From: JAEUSG01 sp964590225
GTDB taxonomy: Bacteria; Fibrobacterota; OXYB2-FULL-49-7; JAEUSG01
DNA: 18,615 nucleotides
Direction: 5' to 3'
Assembly (NCBI GenBank): GCA_964590225.1
Contig: CAZPWS010000061.1
Location: 1 to 18,615 of the forward strand
Both the position numbers and the translations under genes were made by a program. The notes beneath the pieces are model-generated. The model saw only the letters and a program-made list of their open reading frames with translations, was not told the origin of the DNA and did no database searches. Of this stretch, positions 1 through 7,648 are shown in pieces; position 1 is the stretch's first letter, and every line of letters begins with the position of its first letter.

Positions 1-530
1 AAAAAAGTGGTTATTATAATGAGGCGGTTGAAGCTTTGAAAATGGTCCTGAAGTTAGAACCGTTTCATACCCCTTCGCTTGGGCGGATTGGCATGATACA
101 TTACTATCGCGGTGATTATAAGGCGGCAAAGGAGGCCTACGAACTTGCACTTTCAATAAACAGGACAGATTATAACACAAGCTACAATCTTGGAGAACTC
201 TTGTTAACTGCATACAAGGACATGGAAGGCGCGTATAAATGGTTTCTCCGCACAGTTGAAATAAAAAAAGGCCATTTCGCTGCGCTAAAAAAACTTGGCA
301 TAATCGCCATGAACAACAGAAATTACAAAGAGGCTGCCTATTATTTTGGTGAGGCAGAAAAATCACGAGGTTCTCAGAACACCGACGAATCACTTGCCAG
401 ACTCTTTATTCTTGCTGCGACAGCGCACGAATATTTAGGAAATCACGATATTGCGAAAGAATACTTTAAAAAGACACTTCGTATAGATCCTCTTAACAGG
501 GTTGCCCGTCATAAGCTTAGCATGTTATAA
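1..530 (+). CDS. TPR-repeat protein, 5' truncated by the window
   Basis: The reading frame is open from base 3, so the gene begins before the window; the TTG at 36 is an internal codon. About 175 residues are visible, and they are helical tetratricopeptide repeats. One unit sits at the very left edge (GYYNEAVEALKMVLKLEP), the next is around GDYKAAKEAYELALSINR, and the last ends GNHDIAKEYFKKTLRIDP just before the stop. TPR repeats are protein-protein interaction scaffolds. No enzymatic domain, membrane segment or signal is visible in this portion, so the partner and role cannot be told. The HU gene follows 53 bases downstream on the same strand. Confidence 0.85.
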   Translation, partial: KSGYYNEAVEALKMVLKLEPFHTPSLGRIGMIHYYRGDYKAAKEAYELALSINRTDYNTSYNLGELLLTAYKDMEGAYKWFLRTVEIKKGHFAALKKLGIIAMNNRNYKEAAYYFGEAEKSRGSQNTDESLARLFILAATAHEYLGNHDIAKEYFKKTLRIDPLNRVARHKLSML

Positions 531-557
531 AAGGCAGAAATTTGTTGATTTCATAAC

Positions 558-583
558 CGCTCTGAGATTAGATTATTAGAGCG
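558..583 (+). promoter_or_regulatory. Small hairpin abutting the HU start codon
   Basis: CGCTCT at 558-563 and AGAGCG at 578-583 are perfect inverted 6-base arms around a 14-base AT-rich loop. The 3' arm ends at the base before the ATG at 584. No strong Shine-Dalgarno sequence is visible upstream of this ATG; the best purine stretches lie in the loop (GAGATTAG) or in the 3' arm itself. In the mRNA the hairpin would lie within the ribosome footprint, so it could modulate HU translation. The stem is short and the regulatory role is an inference. Confidence 0.35.
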
Positions 584-976
584 ATGGCAAATGTAACGAA
601 AAAAAATCTTGTTGAGACTATTGCGATCAATACAGGTCTTACCCAAGTTGATGCGAGAGTTGTTATTGAGTCTCTCTTGAATGCAATATCAAATTTTCTC
701 GCAAAAGGTAAAAATATCGAAATTCGTGGATTTGGGAGATTTAAGGTAAAAAACAAAAGGGGACGCATCGCCCGCAATCCTCGTACTGGTGAGCTTGTAA
801 CGGTAAACGACGGTATAAAACCTTTCTTTGAGGCAAGTAAAGAACTCAAAAAAAGGGTTAATCTTTTAACCTTACGCGATAAGTCGCTCAGTGGTGCGTC
901 CGAACTCTCTGCAAGCCATTTAGAAAGTCTTGGGGGCGTTCAGTCTTCTGAAGGCCCTGCTGAACCACTGTACTAA
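584..976 (+). CDS. HU/IHF-family DNA-binding protein with C-terminal tail
   Basis: Histone-like DNA-bending protein acting on the nucleoid. Residues 1-93 match the HU/IHF fold: an N-terminal helix pair beginning MANVTKKNLVETIA, then the beta saddle IEIRGFGRFKV, then the DNA-binding arm with RNPRTGE, whose Pro66 is the conserved intercalating proline, and finally the closing helix SKELKKRVN. The RGFGRF and RNPRTGE motifs resemble IHF and HU about equally, so I do not assign a subunit name. HU is usually about 90 residues; here a tail of roughly 37 residues rich in Ser, Leu, Gly and Glu follows, with no recognisable domain. The tail overlaps an alternative TTG start for smpB. A short hairpin lies directly before the ATG. 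smpB follows after 13 bases. Confidence 0.93.
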   Translation: MANVTKKNLVETIAINTGLTQVDARVVIESLLNAISNFLAKGKNIEIRGFGRFKVKNKRGRIARNPRTGELVTVNDGIKPFFEASKELKKRVNLLTLRDKSLSGASELSASHLESLGGVQSSEGPAEPLY

Positions 977-989
977 GTATTGTCCAGCT

Positions 990-1427
990 GTGAAGATTAT
1001 ATCAAGTAACCGTAAAGCATACCATAATTACTCAATTCTCGATAAGTTAGAAGCGGGGCTGGTTTTGTGCGGTACCGAGGTTAAAACTCTTAGGACTGGT
1101 AGGCTCGGCTTTTCTGACAGCTATGCTGCGGTAGAAAATGGTGAGGCATTTTTGTATAATCTTGACATACCCCAATATGAGATGGGTAATAGATATAATC
1201 ATGAAGCAAAAAGGAAGCGGAAGCTTCTCCTTAAAAAGAGAGAAATTCTAAAGTTGCAGGGTATTTCGGAGCGTAAGGGATGCACTCTATTGCCGCTATC
1301 GCTTTTTTTCAACGATCGCTCTTTTGTTAAGGTAGAAATTGGCATTGGAAAGGGTAAAAAACTGCATGATAAGCGCGCATCGGAGGCTGCAAAGGAGGCA
1401 GAGAGGGCAATTCGTGATTATAAATAG
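990..1427 (+). CDS. smpB: SsrA-binding protein SmpB
   Basis: SmpB binds tmRNA and brings it to stalled ribosomes for trans-translation. The 145-residue product carries the family hallmarks: GTEVKTLRTGR near residues 28-38, GEAFLYN, the YEMGNRYNHE motif with the basic KRKLLLKKREI stretch, and the C-terminal GKGKKLHDKR that precedes the tail inserted into the mRNA channel. I chose the GTG at 990 because VKIISSNRKAYHNY is where SmpB proteins normally begin. An in-frame TTG at 930 would add 20 residues and overlap the HU gene, which is less likely. No clear Shine-Dalgarno precedes 990. The 3' end overlaps the start of the amidase gene by 14 bases. No tmRNA gene is visible in the window. Confidence 0.95.
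   Translation: MKIISSNRKAYHNYSILDKLEAGLVLCGTEVKTLRTGRLGFSDSYAAVENGEAFLYNLDIPQYEMGNRYNHEAKRKRKLLLKKREILKLQGISERKGCTLLPLSLFFNDRSFVKVEIGIGKGKKLHDKRASEAAKEAERAIRDYK
1401..1416 (+). promoter_or_regulatory. Ribosome-binding site and GTG start of the amidase gene
   Basis: GAGAGGG at 1401-1407 lies six bases before GTG 1414-1416, with a further GGAGG at 1393-1397. Both lie inside the end of smpB. A start here gives a clean signal peptide beginning VIINRAFSLLFMLLL, whereas an in-frame ATG at 1339 would put a charged 25-residue stretch ahead of it. Confidence 0.6.
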
Positions 1428-3003
1428 GGCTTTCAGTCTGCTATTTATGCTGTTGCTTTATGCGGTAGCGGACACAGCATTGACCAAAATTGATATTGCT
1501 TATCGCGTCAATGAGAGAGAGGAGGCGGTTACCGCCTTTCTTGACGACTCTTCGGCTTTGTGGGTTTCTGTTCCTGAAATTTGTACGAAAAGCGGTTTTT
1601 CTTATGTATGGTCGCCGGAGCGAAGAAGGATTTTAGTGAGCTATTATGGGAAGGATGTTTATCTGTCGGAGGATAATCCCTATCTTGTCGTTGATAGTAG
1701 GCTTGTTGATTTACTAAGCTCCCCCCGCGTTATAAGGGGCGAACTTGTGCTTAAAGAGTATGCTGCGGCTATTCTTATATCCGTACTTGTGGGTAGTGTA
1801 GTTGAATACGATAGCAGCACAAACAGATTTATAGCTGTTTCTGAGAAGGAACTCGTTACAGCTCCCGTTCGCGATACAATGAATGCGATACGGCGGACGC
1901 TAATTGACGAACGGAAAAATGGCACTATGCTTACCATATTCCTGCCCGATTCCCTTGTTTTCGATTATACCTATTTTAAACCTCAGCTCAATATTAATAT
2001 TGTAAAGGCACGAATTTCTGTGTCAGAAATAAAAATGGACTCAGCGCGCGGGCTTATTAAAGAGCTTGCGGCTGTCCAATTTGCCGAAAATGCACAGGTT
2101 TCAATAATTCTATCGGATAGAGCGCTTATGCCCGAAGTGCGCTTCCGTTCAAATCCTTATAGAATTGAGGTGGTTATAAGGGGTGAAGCGGTTGCTGTTA
2201 CTTCTGCTCCGACTCCTAATATTTCTGATTCGTCGGTTTCCGTCGAAAATCCCAAACCATTGCAGGTTGTAAAAAGAAGAATAGGTACTATCTACATAGA
2301 TCCTGGCCATGGTGGCAAAGACCCCGGTGCGGTCAATTCTCGTATGAAACTTTACGAGAAAGATGCTGTTTTATCTGTTGGTAAAAAAATTGTAGAGAAA
2401 CTTGGAACCATTGACAGCGAATTGAAAGTAAAGCTAACAAGAGATAGCGATACATTTGTACCTCTTGGAGAACGGGCAAAAATTGCCAACAAGGGCGGTG
2501 GCGACTTGTTTGTAAGTATTCACTTAAACAGTGTTAAAGGGAGTCCTGCTAAACAGGCATCTGTAACTGGCTATTGCGTCTATTTTCTTGATGTTGCCTT
2601 AAACGATGCGGCGCGTGCCGCTGCCGCACTCGAAAACGCCGCCCTTGAGTTTGAGGATTCCGACCAATCCGATATGGGTTCTTCCAGTCTCGATTTTATT
2701 CTTAAGTCAGCTGAGCTGAATTTATACAGGAATGAGAGCGAAGATCTTGCTATTATGATCGAGAAGGCAATGGCAGGCAGAATAAATGAGTATTCTCGCC
2801 ATCATAATGGAGTAGATCAGGCGGCTTTCTATGTGCTGAAGGGACCGGAAATGCCTTCTGTTCTCATAGAAGTTGGATTTATCTGCAATCCTAAAGAGGC
2901 AGCGCTTCTTTTTGACAGCTCTTTTCAAACACGGGTTGCTGAAGCTGTATCAACTGGAATTATGAATTTTAAAAAGAAATATGAAAACAGGACGACAGAA
3001 TAG
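1414..3003 (+). CDS. Exported N-acetylmuramoyl-L-alanine amidase (AmiC-like, Amidase_3)
   Basis: Zinc amidase that cuts the bond between N-acetylmuramic acid and L-alanine in peptidoglycan, acting in the periplasm, typically at cell separation. The 529-residue product has a signal peptide (hydrophobic core AFSLLFMLLLYAVADTA). Residues 25 to about 260 form a non-catalytic region whose first half resembles copper-amine-oxidase-like/AMIN-type wall domains, followed by a Ser/Pro-rich linker. The Amidase_3 domain runs from about 290 to the end. Its zinc ligands are His299 in DPGHGG, the Glu in KLYEKD and the His in SIHLN; the catalytic Glu is in IEVGF. A helical insertion of about 40 residues lies between the last zinc ligand and the catalytic Glu, as in AmiB/AmiC, where it blocks the active site until an activator binds. 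It overlaps smpB by 14 and murI by 23 bases. Confidence 0.92.
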   Translation: MIINRAFSLLFMLLLYAVADTALTKIDIAYRVNEREEAVTAFLDDSSALWVSVPEICTKSGFSYVWSPERRRILVSYYGKDVYLSEDNPYLVVDSRLVDLLSSPRVIRGELVLKEYAAAILISVLVGSVVEYDSSTNRFIAVSEKELVTAPVRDTMNAIRRTLIDERKNGTMLTIFLPDSLVFDYTYFKPQLNINIVKARISVSEIKMDSARGLIKELAAVQFAENAQVSIILSDRALMPEVRFRSNPYRIEVVIRGEAVAVTSAPTPNISDSSVSVENPKPLQVVKRRIGTIYIDPGHGGKDPGAVNSRMKLYEKDAVLSVGKKIVEKLGTIDSELKVKLTRDSDTFVPLGERAKIANKGGGDLFVSIHLNSVKGSPAKQASVTGYCVYFLDVALNDAARAAAALENAALEFEDSDQSDMGSSSLDFILKSAELNLYRNESEDLAIMIEKAMAGRINEYSRHHNGVDQAAFYVLKGPEMPSVLIEVGFICNPKEAALLFDSSFQTRVAEAVSTGIMNFKKKYENRTTE

Positions 3004-3817
3004 CGATTCCAGACCAATTGCAGTGTTCGACTCTGGTGTTGGCGGACTTACCGTCGCACAGGAGATAATGAGAGCTTTGCCAGGCGAAAGAATTTTATAT
3101 CTCGGAGATACTGCCCGTTATCCATATGGGCCCCGTTCTCGCGAAGCCGTTTGCAGAATGGCAGACGAATGTGTTGGTCTGCTTGTGTCGCGCGATGTTA
3201 AAATGGTAGTTATTGCCTGCAATACCGTGAGTGCGGTCGCGTATGGTTTTCTCAAGGAAAAATACCGTAGTGTCCCAATTGTAGGAGTCATCGATCCCTG
3301 TGTTGCCGCAGTTGTCCGTGAGGTAAAGAAGGGACCAATAGCCGTTTTAGGAACAGCCGCTACAATATCATGCCGAATCTACGAAGATAAAATAGCAGCG
3401 CTTGCGCCTGATATTACAACACTGTCAAGAGTGTGTCCGCTTCTTGTTCCTCTCGCGGAGGAGGGGATAACTAATGGTCCTATTGCCGACCATGTGCTTG
3501 ATCTTTATCTCCGCCATTTTAAAAAGAAAGCAATAAAGGCGATAATTCTTGGCTGTACCCATTATCCCTTTTTTCGTGATAAAATCGTTAAGTATTTTAA
3601 TGGGAAGGTAAAAGTACTCGACTCAGCTACATGGACAGCAGACTCTGTAGCCAAGATGGTTCAGGCTATGCGAATTGCTTCAGGTAAAAAGAGAGTTGAT
3701 CTGGATATGCACCATTTTATGGTTACCGATTTTCCGGAGAAGTTTAAGAGTACTGGAGAGTTGTTTCTTGGCGCAGAGATTCCACTTGTAGAAAAAATTA
3801 CTATTCACGAAAAATAA
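2981..3817 (+). CDS. murI: Glutamate racemase
   Basis: Interconverts L- and D-glutamate in the cytoplasm to supply D-Glu for the peptidoglycan stem peptide. The 278-residue product is the usual length. The substrate loop FDSGVGGLTV includes Asp17 and Ser18. The two catalytic cysteines are Cys80 in ACNTVSA and Cys192 in GCTHYPFF, the latter followed by His194. LGDTARYPYG is also conserved. The ATG at 2981 lies inside the end of the amidase gene with a 23-base overlap, suggesting translational coupling. Being next to an amidase and upstream of dapA/dapB fits wall-precursor metabolism. No cofactor-binding motif is expected, since this family is PLP-independent. Confidence 0.96.
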   Translation: MKTGRQNSDSRPIAVFDSGVGGLTVAQEIMRALPGERILYLGDTARYPYGPRSREAVCRMADECVGLLVSRDVKMVVIACNTVSAVAYGFLKEKYRSVPIVGVIDPCVAAVVREVKKGPIAVLGTAATISCRIYEDKIAALAPDITTLSRVCPLLVPLAEEGITNGPIADHVLDLYLRHFKKKAIKAIILGCTHYPFFRDKIVKYFNGKVKVLDSATWTADSVAKMVQAMRIASGKKRVDLDMHHFMVTDFPEKFKSTGELFLGAEIPLVEKITIHEK

Positions 3818-3834
3818 AACTTAGGAGGTTTATA

Positions 3835-4584
3835 GTGTCAGGACATTCGAAATGGGCTACCATCAAAAGAAAAAAGGGGGCGCTGGACGCCAAAAGAGGT
3901 CAGGTATTTACTAAACTCATAAGGGAATTAACGGTTGCCGCCAAAACAGGGGGAGCCGATCCAGATGGAAACCCGCGCCTCAGGCTTGCTATCGATAAAG
4001 CAAAAGCGGCCAATATGCCATCCAAAAATATCGATACCGCCATAGCAAAAGGGGCAGGTACAATGGAGGGTGTTTCGTACGAGGAGGTAATGTACGAAGG
4101 CTACGCGCCTGGCGGTATTGCCCTTATAGTTGAAGGTTCAACCGATAACAAAAACAGAACGCTCGGTGAAATTAGAAACATACTTGAGAAAAATGGCGGC
4201 AATCTTGGAACAAGCGGTTCTGTGGCGTGGATTTTTAAGGCGTGCGGCATGATAACTGTTGAAAAGTCAACTGCAAACGAAGATGAACTAATGGAAATAG
4301 CACTCGAAGCTGGAGCGGACGACTTTTCACCGGAAGAGGATGTTTATGAGATCAAGACAGCTTTCGAGAGTTTCGAATCTGTACGACAGGCTTTAATCGC
4401 CAAGAGCGTAAAAATAAGCAATGCCGAGCTCACAAAAATTCCGCAAAATACCATTAAGGTTGAGGGGGCACAGGCCGGCAAAGTGCTTCGCCTTGTGGAA
4501 CTCCTTGAAGATCACGACGATGTGCAGCATGTTTACGCTAATTTTGATATCGACGAGAAGGAGATGGAGTTATTGACAAAATAG
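3835..4584 (+). CDS. yebC: YebC/PmpR-family (TACO1) protein
   Basis: The 249-residue product begins MSGHSKWATIKRKKGALDAKRGQVF, the family signature. It also carries NPRLRLAIDKAKAANMPSKN, the YEGYAPGGIA strand, NRT...IRNILEKNGGNLG and the GSVAWIF motif. YebC proteins were long called transcriptional regulators (PmpR). More recent work on bacterial YebC and mitochondrial TACO1 supports a ribosome-associated role in translating difficult sequences such as polyproline. The start is a GTG at 3835 preceded by a near-perfect AGGAGGT at 3823-3829, the strongest ribosome-binding site in the window. The gene sits just before ruvC, a very common arrangement. Its end lies two bases before the TTG proposed for ruvC and may overlap it if translation starts earlier. 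Confidence 0.95.
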   Translation: MSGHSKWATIKRKKGALDAKRGQVFTKLIRELTVAAKTGGADPDGNPRLRLAIDKAKAANMPSKNIDTAIAKGAGTMEGVSYEEVMYEGYAPGGIALIVEGSTDNKNRTLGEIRNILEKNGGNLGTSGSVAWIFKACGMITVEKSTANEDELMEIALEAGADDFSPEEDVYEIKTAFESFESVRQALIAKSVKISNAELTKIPQNTIKVEGAQAGKVLRLVELLEDHDDVQHVYANFDIDEKEMELLTK

Positions 4585-4586
4585 TT

Positions 4587-5057
4587 TTGGCCGGTTTTGA
4601 TCCGGGAAGCATTATAACTGGATATGGTGTTCTTGTGATTGAGAGGGGAAAGATAAGGGTATTGGAATCCGGCTGTATAAAAACAGGCGAAAAGCTCTCA
4701 TTAGCCGATAAACTTAAGCAAATATACGACGACGCCTGTTCTGTTATTAATGAATACAATCCGGAAGAGGTAGTAATCGAAAATGCTTTTTACGCAAAAA
4801 ACATCCGAACTACGCTGGTTCTTGGTCATGTGAGAGGGGCGTTGATGCTTGCGGGAAAGAATTCCAGTTCTCATATTGTCGAATTGACTCCAAGGGAAAT
4901 AAAAAAATTTGTTACAGGTAATGGAGCTGCAAGCAAAGAGAGTGTGCAGTACATGGTAGGACGCCATTTAAACATACGAACCGAATCCTGCCCACCGGAT
5001 GCAACTGATGCCGTTGCCGCTGCTCTCGCACACGCCTTATGTATTACAAAAGGGTAA
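4587..5057 (+). CDS. ruvC: Holliday-junction resolvase RuvC
   Basis: Endonuclease that resolves Holliday junctions together with RuvAB during recombinational repair. From the TTG at 4587 the product is 156 residues (E. coli RuvC has 173). The four acidic catalytic residues are present: Asp5 in GFDPGS, Glu65 in VVIENAFYAKN, and Asp138 and Asp141 in CPPDATDAV. The start is uncertain. The TTG trims the first beta strand, and no Shine-Dalgarno precedes it. The in-frame codons just upstream read I-D-K-I-V-L and restore the strand seen in other RuvCs. The only upstream in-frame initiator-like codon is an ATT at 4572, eight bases after GGAG at 4560-4563. ruvA follows after 12 bases. Confidence 0.93.
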   Translation: MAGFDPGSIITGYGVLVIERGKIRVLESGCIKTGEKLSLADKLKQIYDDACSVINEYNPEEVVIENAFYAKNIRTTLVLGHVRGALMLAGKNSSSHIVELTPREIKKFVTGNGAASKESVQYMVGRHLNIRTESCPPDATDAVAAALAHALCITKG

Positions 5058-5069
5058 TAGGATAGTAAA

Positions 5070-5681
5070 ATGATTGAACGAATAACAGGGGAACTAATAG
5101 AAAAGGAAACATCCTTTGCCGTGGTTGACTGCTGCGGCGTTGGTTATGGATTAAATATTAGTCAAATAACAAGCGATTTCCTTCCCGAAGTTGGGGCGAA
5201 GGTAAGCCTCTATACCCATCTTGTTGTTAGGGAAGATCTGATGCAACTTTATGGTTTTTCTTCAATTCCAGAAAAGGAGACTTTTCTTCTTCTTATATCA
5301 GTTTCCAAAATTGGACCTAAAACTGCATTGGCCGCCCTTTCGGGGATTTCAGTGGCAGCTTTTGTTCGTGCCATTAAGGGGGCAGACATTGCAACTCTTA
5401 CAAAAATACCAGGCGTTGGCAAGCAAACGGCAGAAAGGCTTGTTGTTGAACTAAAAAAGAAAGTCGAAAAGCTTGGTATAGTTGTATCAGGTGAAGGCGA
5501 TGAAGGGGGGACGCTTGTTTCTGCTGATATGGGGCAGCCATTTAAAGAAGCTATTCTTGCACTTGAGTCTCTCGGTTACAAGCAGTATAATGCAGAAAAA
5601 GCTGTCAGAAAAATTTATGCAGAGCGTGGAGCTGACTTATCGGTGGCAGAAATAATCAAATATGCGTTAAAATTTGTTTAA
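5070..5681 (+). CDS. ruvA: Holliday-junction DNA-binding protein RuvA
   Basis: RuvA tetramers bind the four-way junction and load the RuvB motor. The 203-residue product matches the family length and its three-domain order. The N-terminal OB fold starts MIERITGELIEKE and holds the acidic pin Glu55-Asp56 in VREDLMQLYGF, which keeps strands apart at the crossover. Two helix-hairpin-helix motifs follow (VSKIGPKTALAALSG and IPGVGKQTAERLVVELKKK). After a flexible Gly/Glu-rich linker comes the C-terminal RuvB-binding domain (AILALESLGYKQYNAEKAVRKI). It lies between ruvC and ruvB, with 24 bases to the RuvB start. Confidence 0.97.
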   Translation: MIERITGELIEKETSFAVVDCCGVGYGLNISQITSDFLPEVGAKVSLYTHLVVREDLMQLYGFSSIPEKETFLLLISVSKIGPKTALAALSGISVAAFVRAIKGADIATLTKIPGVGKQTAERLVVELKKKVEKLGIVVSGEGDEGGTLVSADMGQPFKEAILALESLGYKQYNAEKAVRKIYAERGADLSVAEIIKYALKFV

Positions 5682-5705
5682 TAATGTAAAGGATATAAAT
5701 AAAAG

Positions 5706-6725
5706 GTGAAAGAGCGGATTGTAATGGCCGAAGACTGGGGAGATGAAAAGGATTACGAAACAACCATCCGTCCCCGAATGCTTGATGATTTTATAGGTCA
5801 GGATAAAACAAAGGCCAATCTTAAAGTTTTTATTCAGGCGGCGAAGGAGCGTCGTGAAGCACTCGACCATGTTATTCTGCATGGGCCGCCAGGTCTTGGC
5901 AAAACAACGCTCGGCAATATAATAGCAAACGAGCTTGGCGTTGGCATAAAAATAACCTCCGGCCCCGCCCTTTCTAAAAAGGGAGAACTTACCGGTATTT
6001 TAACCGACCTTGCGGAAGGTGATGTCCTCTTCATCGATGAAATTCATGCGCTCAATAGAACGCTCGAAGAATATCTTTACAGTGCGATGGAGGACTTTAG
6101 GCTTGACATTACCATAGAGAGCGGCCCAGGTGCCCGTTCAATCAGGCTCGATTTAAAAAGATTTACTCTTGTTGGTGCAACCACACGGTGGGGGCTGCTT
6201 TCTCCGCCGCTCCGTGGGAGATTTGGAATTCAGACTCATCTCGACCATTATAGCGATACAGAACTTGCCTCAATAGTCCGCCGTTCTGCAAAAATACTCG
6301 GCGTTGGCATCGAAGAAGGCTCCTCTATTGAAATAGGTAGCCGTTCGCGCGGTACTCCGCGGCTTGCTAACAGGTATCTTCGCAGGGCACGGGATTTTGC
6401 GCAGGTTGACGGAAAGACTTTAATTGACATAGATACCGTAAAAAAGACGCTTGAGCGGCTTGATGTGGATGCGATGGGGCTTGACCTCATTGATAAACGA
6501 ATTCTCGAAAGCCTAATCAATAAATTTGGAGGAGGCCCAGTTGGGCTTAATACGCTCGCAATATCAATAGGCGAGGAGCCCGATTCGCTTGAAGAAGTTT
6601 ACGAACCATTCCTTATAATGGCAGGTTTTTTGCGAAGAACCGCTCGCGGGAGGGAGGCCACGGAACTTGCTTACAAGCATCTTGGGCTGAACTCGCCCAA
6701 AATAGGGCTTTTTGGCGGTAATTGA
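5706..6725 (+). CDS. ruvB: Holliday-junction branch-migration ATPase RuvB
   Basis: AAA+ motor that drives branch migration on RuvA-bound junctions. The 339-residue product (usual 330-340) has Walker A GPPGLGKTT (Lys66), Walker B LFIDEIH (Asp111-Glu112), sensor 1 in LVGATTR, an Arg-rich RGRFG segment near 170-174, and the RuvB winged-helix C-terminus with FGGGPVGLNTLA and RRTARGREAT. I chose GTG 5706 because VKERIVMAED resembles the N-termini of other RuvBs; an internal ATG at 5724 is the alternative. Several normally invariant positions differ: DEIHAL for DEIHRL, LYSAMED for LYPAMED, TTRWG for TTRAG, and LRGRFG for LRDRFG. The ATPase motifs remain intact, so the protein is probably active. 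Confidence 0.96.
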   Translation: MKERIVMAEDWGDEKDYETTIRPRMLDDFIGQDKTKANLKVFIQAAKERREALDHVILHGPPGLGKTTLGNIIANELGVGIKITSGPALSKKGELTGILTDLAEGDVLFIDEIHALNRTLEEYLYSAMEDFRLDITIESGPGARSIRLDLKRFTLVGATTRWGLLSPPLRGRFGIQTHLDHYSDTELASIVRRSAKILGVGIEEGSSIEIGSRSRGTPRLANRYLRRARDFAQVDGKTLIDIDTVKKTLERLDVDAMGLDLIDKRILESLINKFGGGPVGLNTLAISIGEEPDSLEEVYEPFLIMAGFLRRTARGREATELAYKHLGLNSPKIGLFGGN

Positions 6726-6763
6726 TATATATTCTTGGTGCAAAAAAGAAGGAGATGTAGAGC

Positions 6764-7648
6764 ATGGAGTTTAAAGGGGTATATACGGCGTTACTAACGC
6801 CCTTTACAGCAGACAATAAGGTAAGCGTATCAAAAATCAGGGAAATGGTCGAATTCCATATTAAAAATGGAATTGATGGCCTGGTTCCTTGCGGCACAAC
6901 TGGCGAGTCACCAACACTTTCGTGGGATGAACATAAGCTTGTTGTAAAAACTGTTGTTGAAGCGGCTAAGGGCAGATTGAAGGTAATCGCTGGTGCAGGT
7001 TCTAATTGCACCGATGAAGCTATCGAGGCTACAAAGTTTGCCAAAGAGGTTGGCGCGGATGCTGCCCTAATCGTCAGCCCATACTACAATAAGCCTACCC
7101 AAGAGGGGCTGTATCGCCATTTCAAGGCCATTGCAGAATCGGTTGATTTACCCATTATGGTGTACAATATTCTCGGACGCACCGGTGTAAATATCGAAAC
7201 GGCAACTATGGCAAGAATTGCTGCCTTAAAAAATATCAAGTCTATAAAAGAGGCATCGGGAGATATTAACCAGATTTCTTCGGTTATTGCTCAATGTCCA
7301 TCGCTTAATGTTTTGTCGGGTGACGATTCATTAACATTACCTCTATTGGCAGTTGGTGGTACAGGTATAGTTTCGGTTGTTGGAAACATCATCCCTGCCG
7401 AACTTAAAGAGCTTGTTAGCTCCTTCAATAATGGCGCTCATAAAAAAGCGCTTGCTTTGCATCAAAAACTTTTGCCGCTTTGTCGCGCAATGTTTATTGA
7501 AACAAATCCAATTCCCATACGGGAGGCTATGAATCTTCTTGGCTGGGATGTTGGCGCGCCCCGTTTACCACTTACACCAATGGCTGATGCCAACAGGGAA
7601 AAGCTTGTTGCTGAACTGAAGCGATTTGGTCTCAAGGTTTTGTCATGA
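6764..7648 (+). CDS. dapA: 4-hydroxy-tetrahydrodipicolinate synthase
   Basis: Condenses pyruvate with aspartate semialdehyde, the first committed step to diaminopimelate and lysine. The 294-residue TIM-barrel product has the signature CGTTGESPTLS with Thr45-Thr46, SPYYNKPTQEGL, the catalytic Tyr134 in MVYNILGRTG, Arg139 for the carboxylate, and the Schiff-base Lys162 in SIKEASGD. The ATG at 6764 has AAGGAGAT nine bases upstream. The 38 bases between ruvB and dapA are too short for a lysine riboswitch, and none is seen. The gene overlaps dapB by four bases (ATGA), so the two steps are translationally coupled. Confidence 0.97.
   Translation: MEFKGVYTALLTPFTADNKVSVSKIREMVEFHIKNGIDGLVPCGTTGESPTLSWDEHKLVVKTVVEAAKGRLKVIAGAGSNCTDEAIEATKFAKEVGADAALIVSPYYNKPTQEGLYRHFKAIAESVDLPIMVYNILGRTGVNIETATMARIAALKNIKSIKEASGDINQISSVIAQCPSLNVLSGDDSLTLPLLAVGGTGIVSVVGNIIPAELKELVSSFNNGAHKKALALHQKLLPLCRAMFIETNPIPIREAMNLLGWDVGAPRLPLTPMADANREKLVAELKRFGLKVLS

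Noticed and set aside
930..989. Upstream TTG start for smpB
   Set aside because: It would add 20 residues not seen in SmpB proteins and overlap the HU gene; GTG 990 gives the normal N-terminus.
1339..1413. Upstream ATG start for the amidase
   Set aside because: It would place a charged 25-residue stretch in front of the signal peptide; GTG 1414 has a ribosome-binding site and a clean signal sequence.
6726..6763. Lysine riboswitch before dapA
   Set aside because: The gap is 38 bases, far too short for the aptamer, and contains only AT-rich sequence and a ribosome-binding site.
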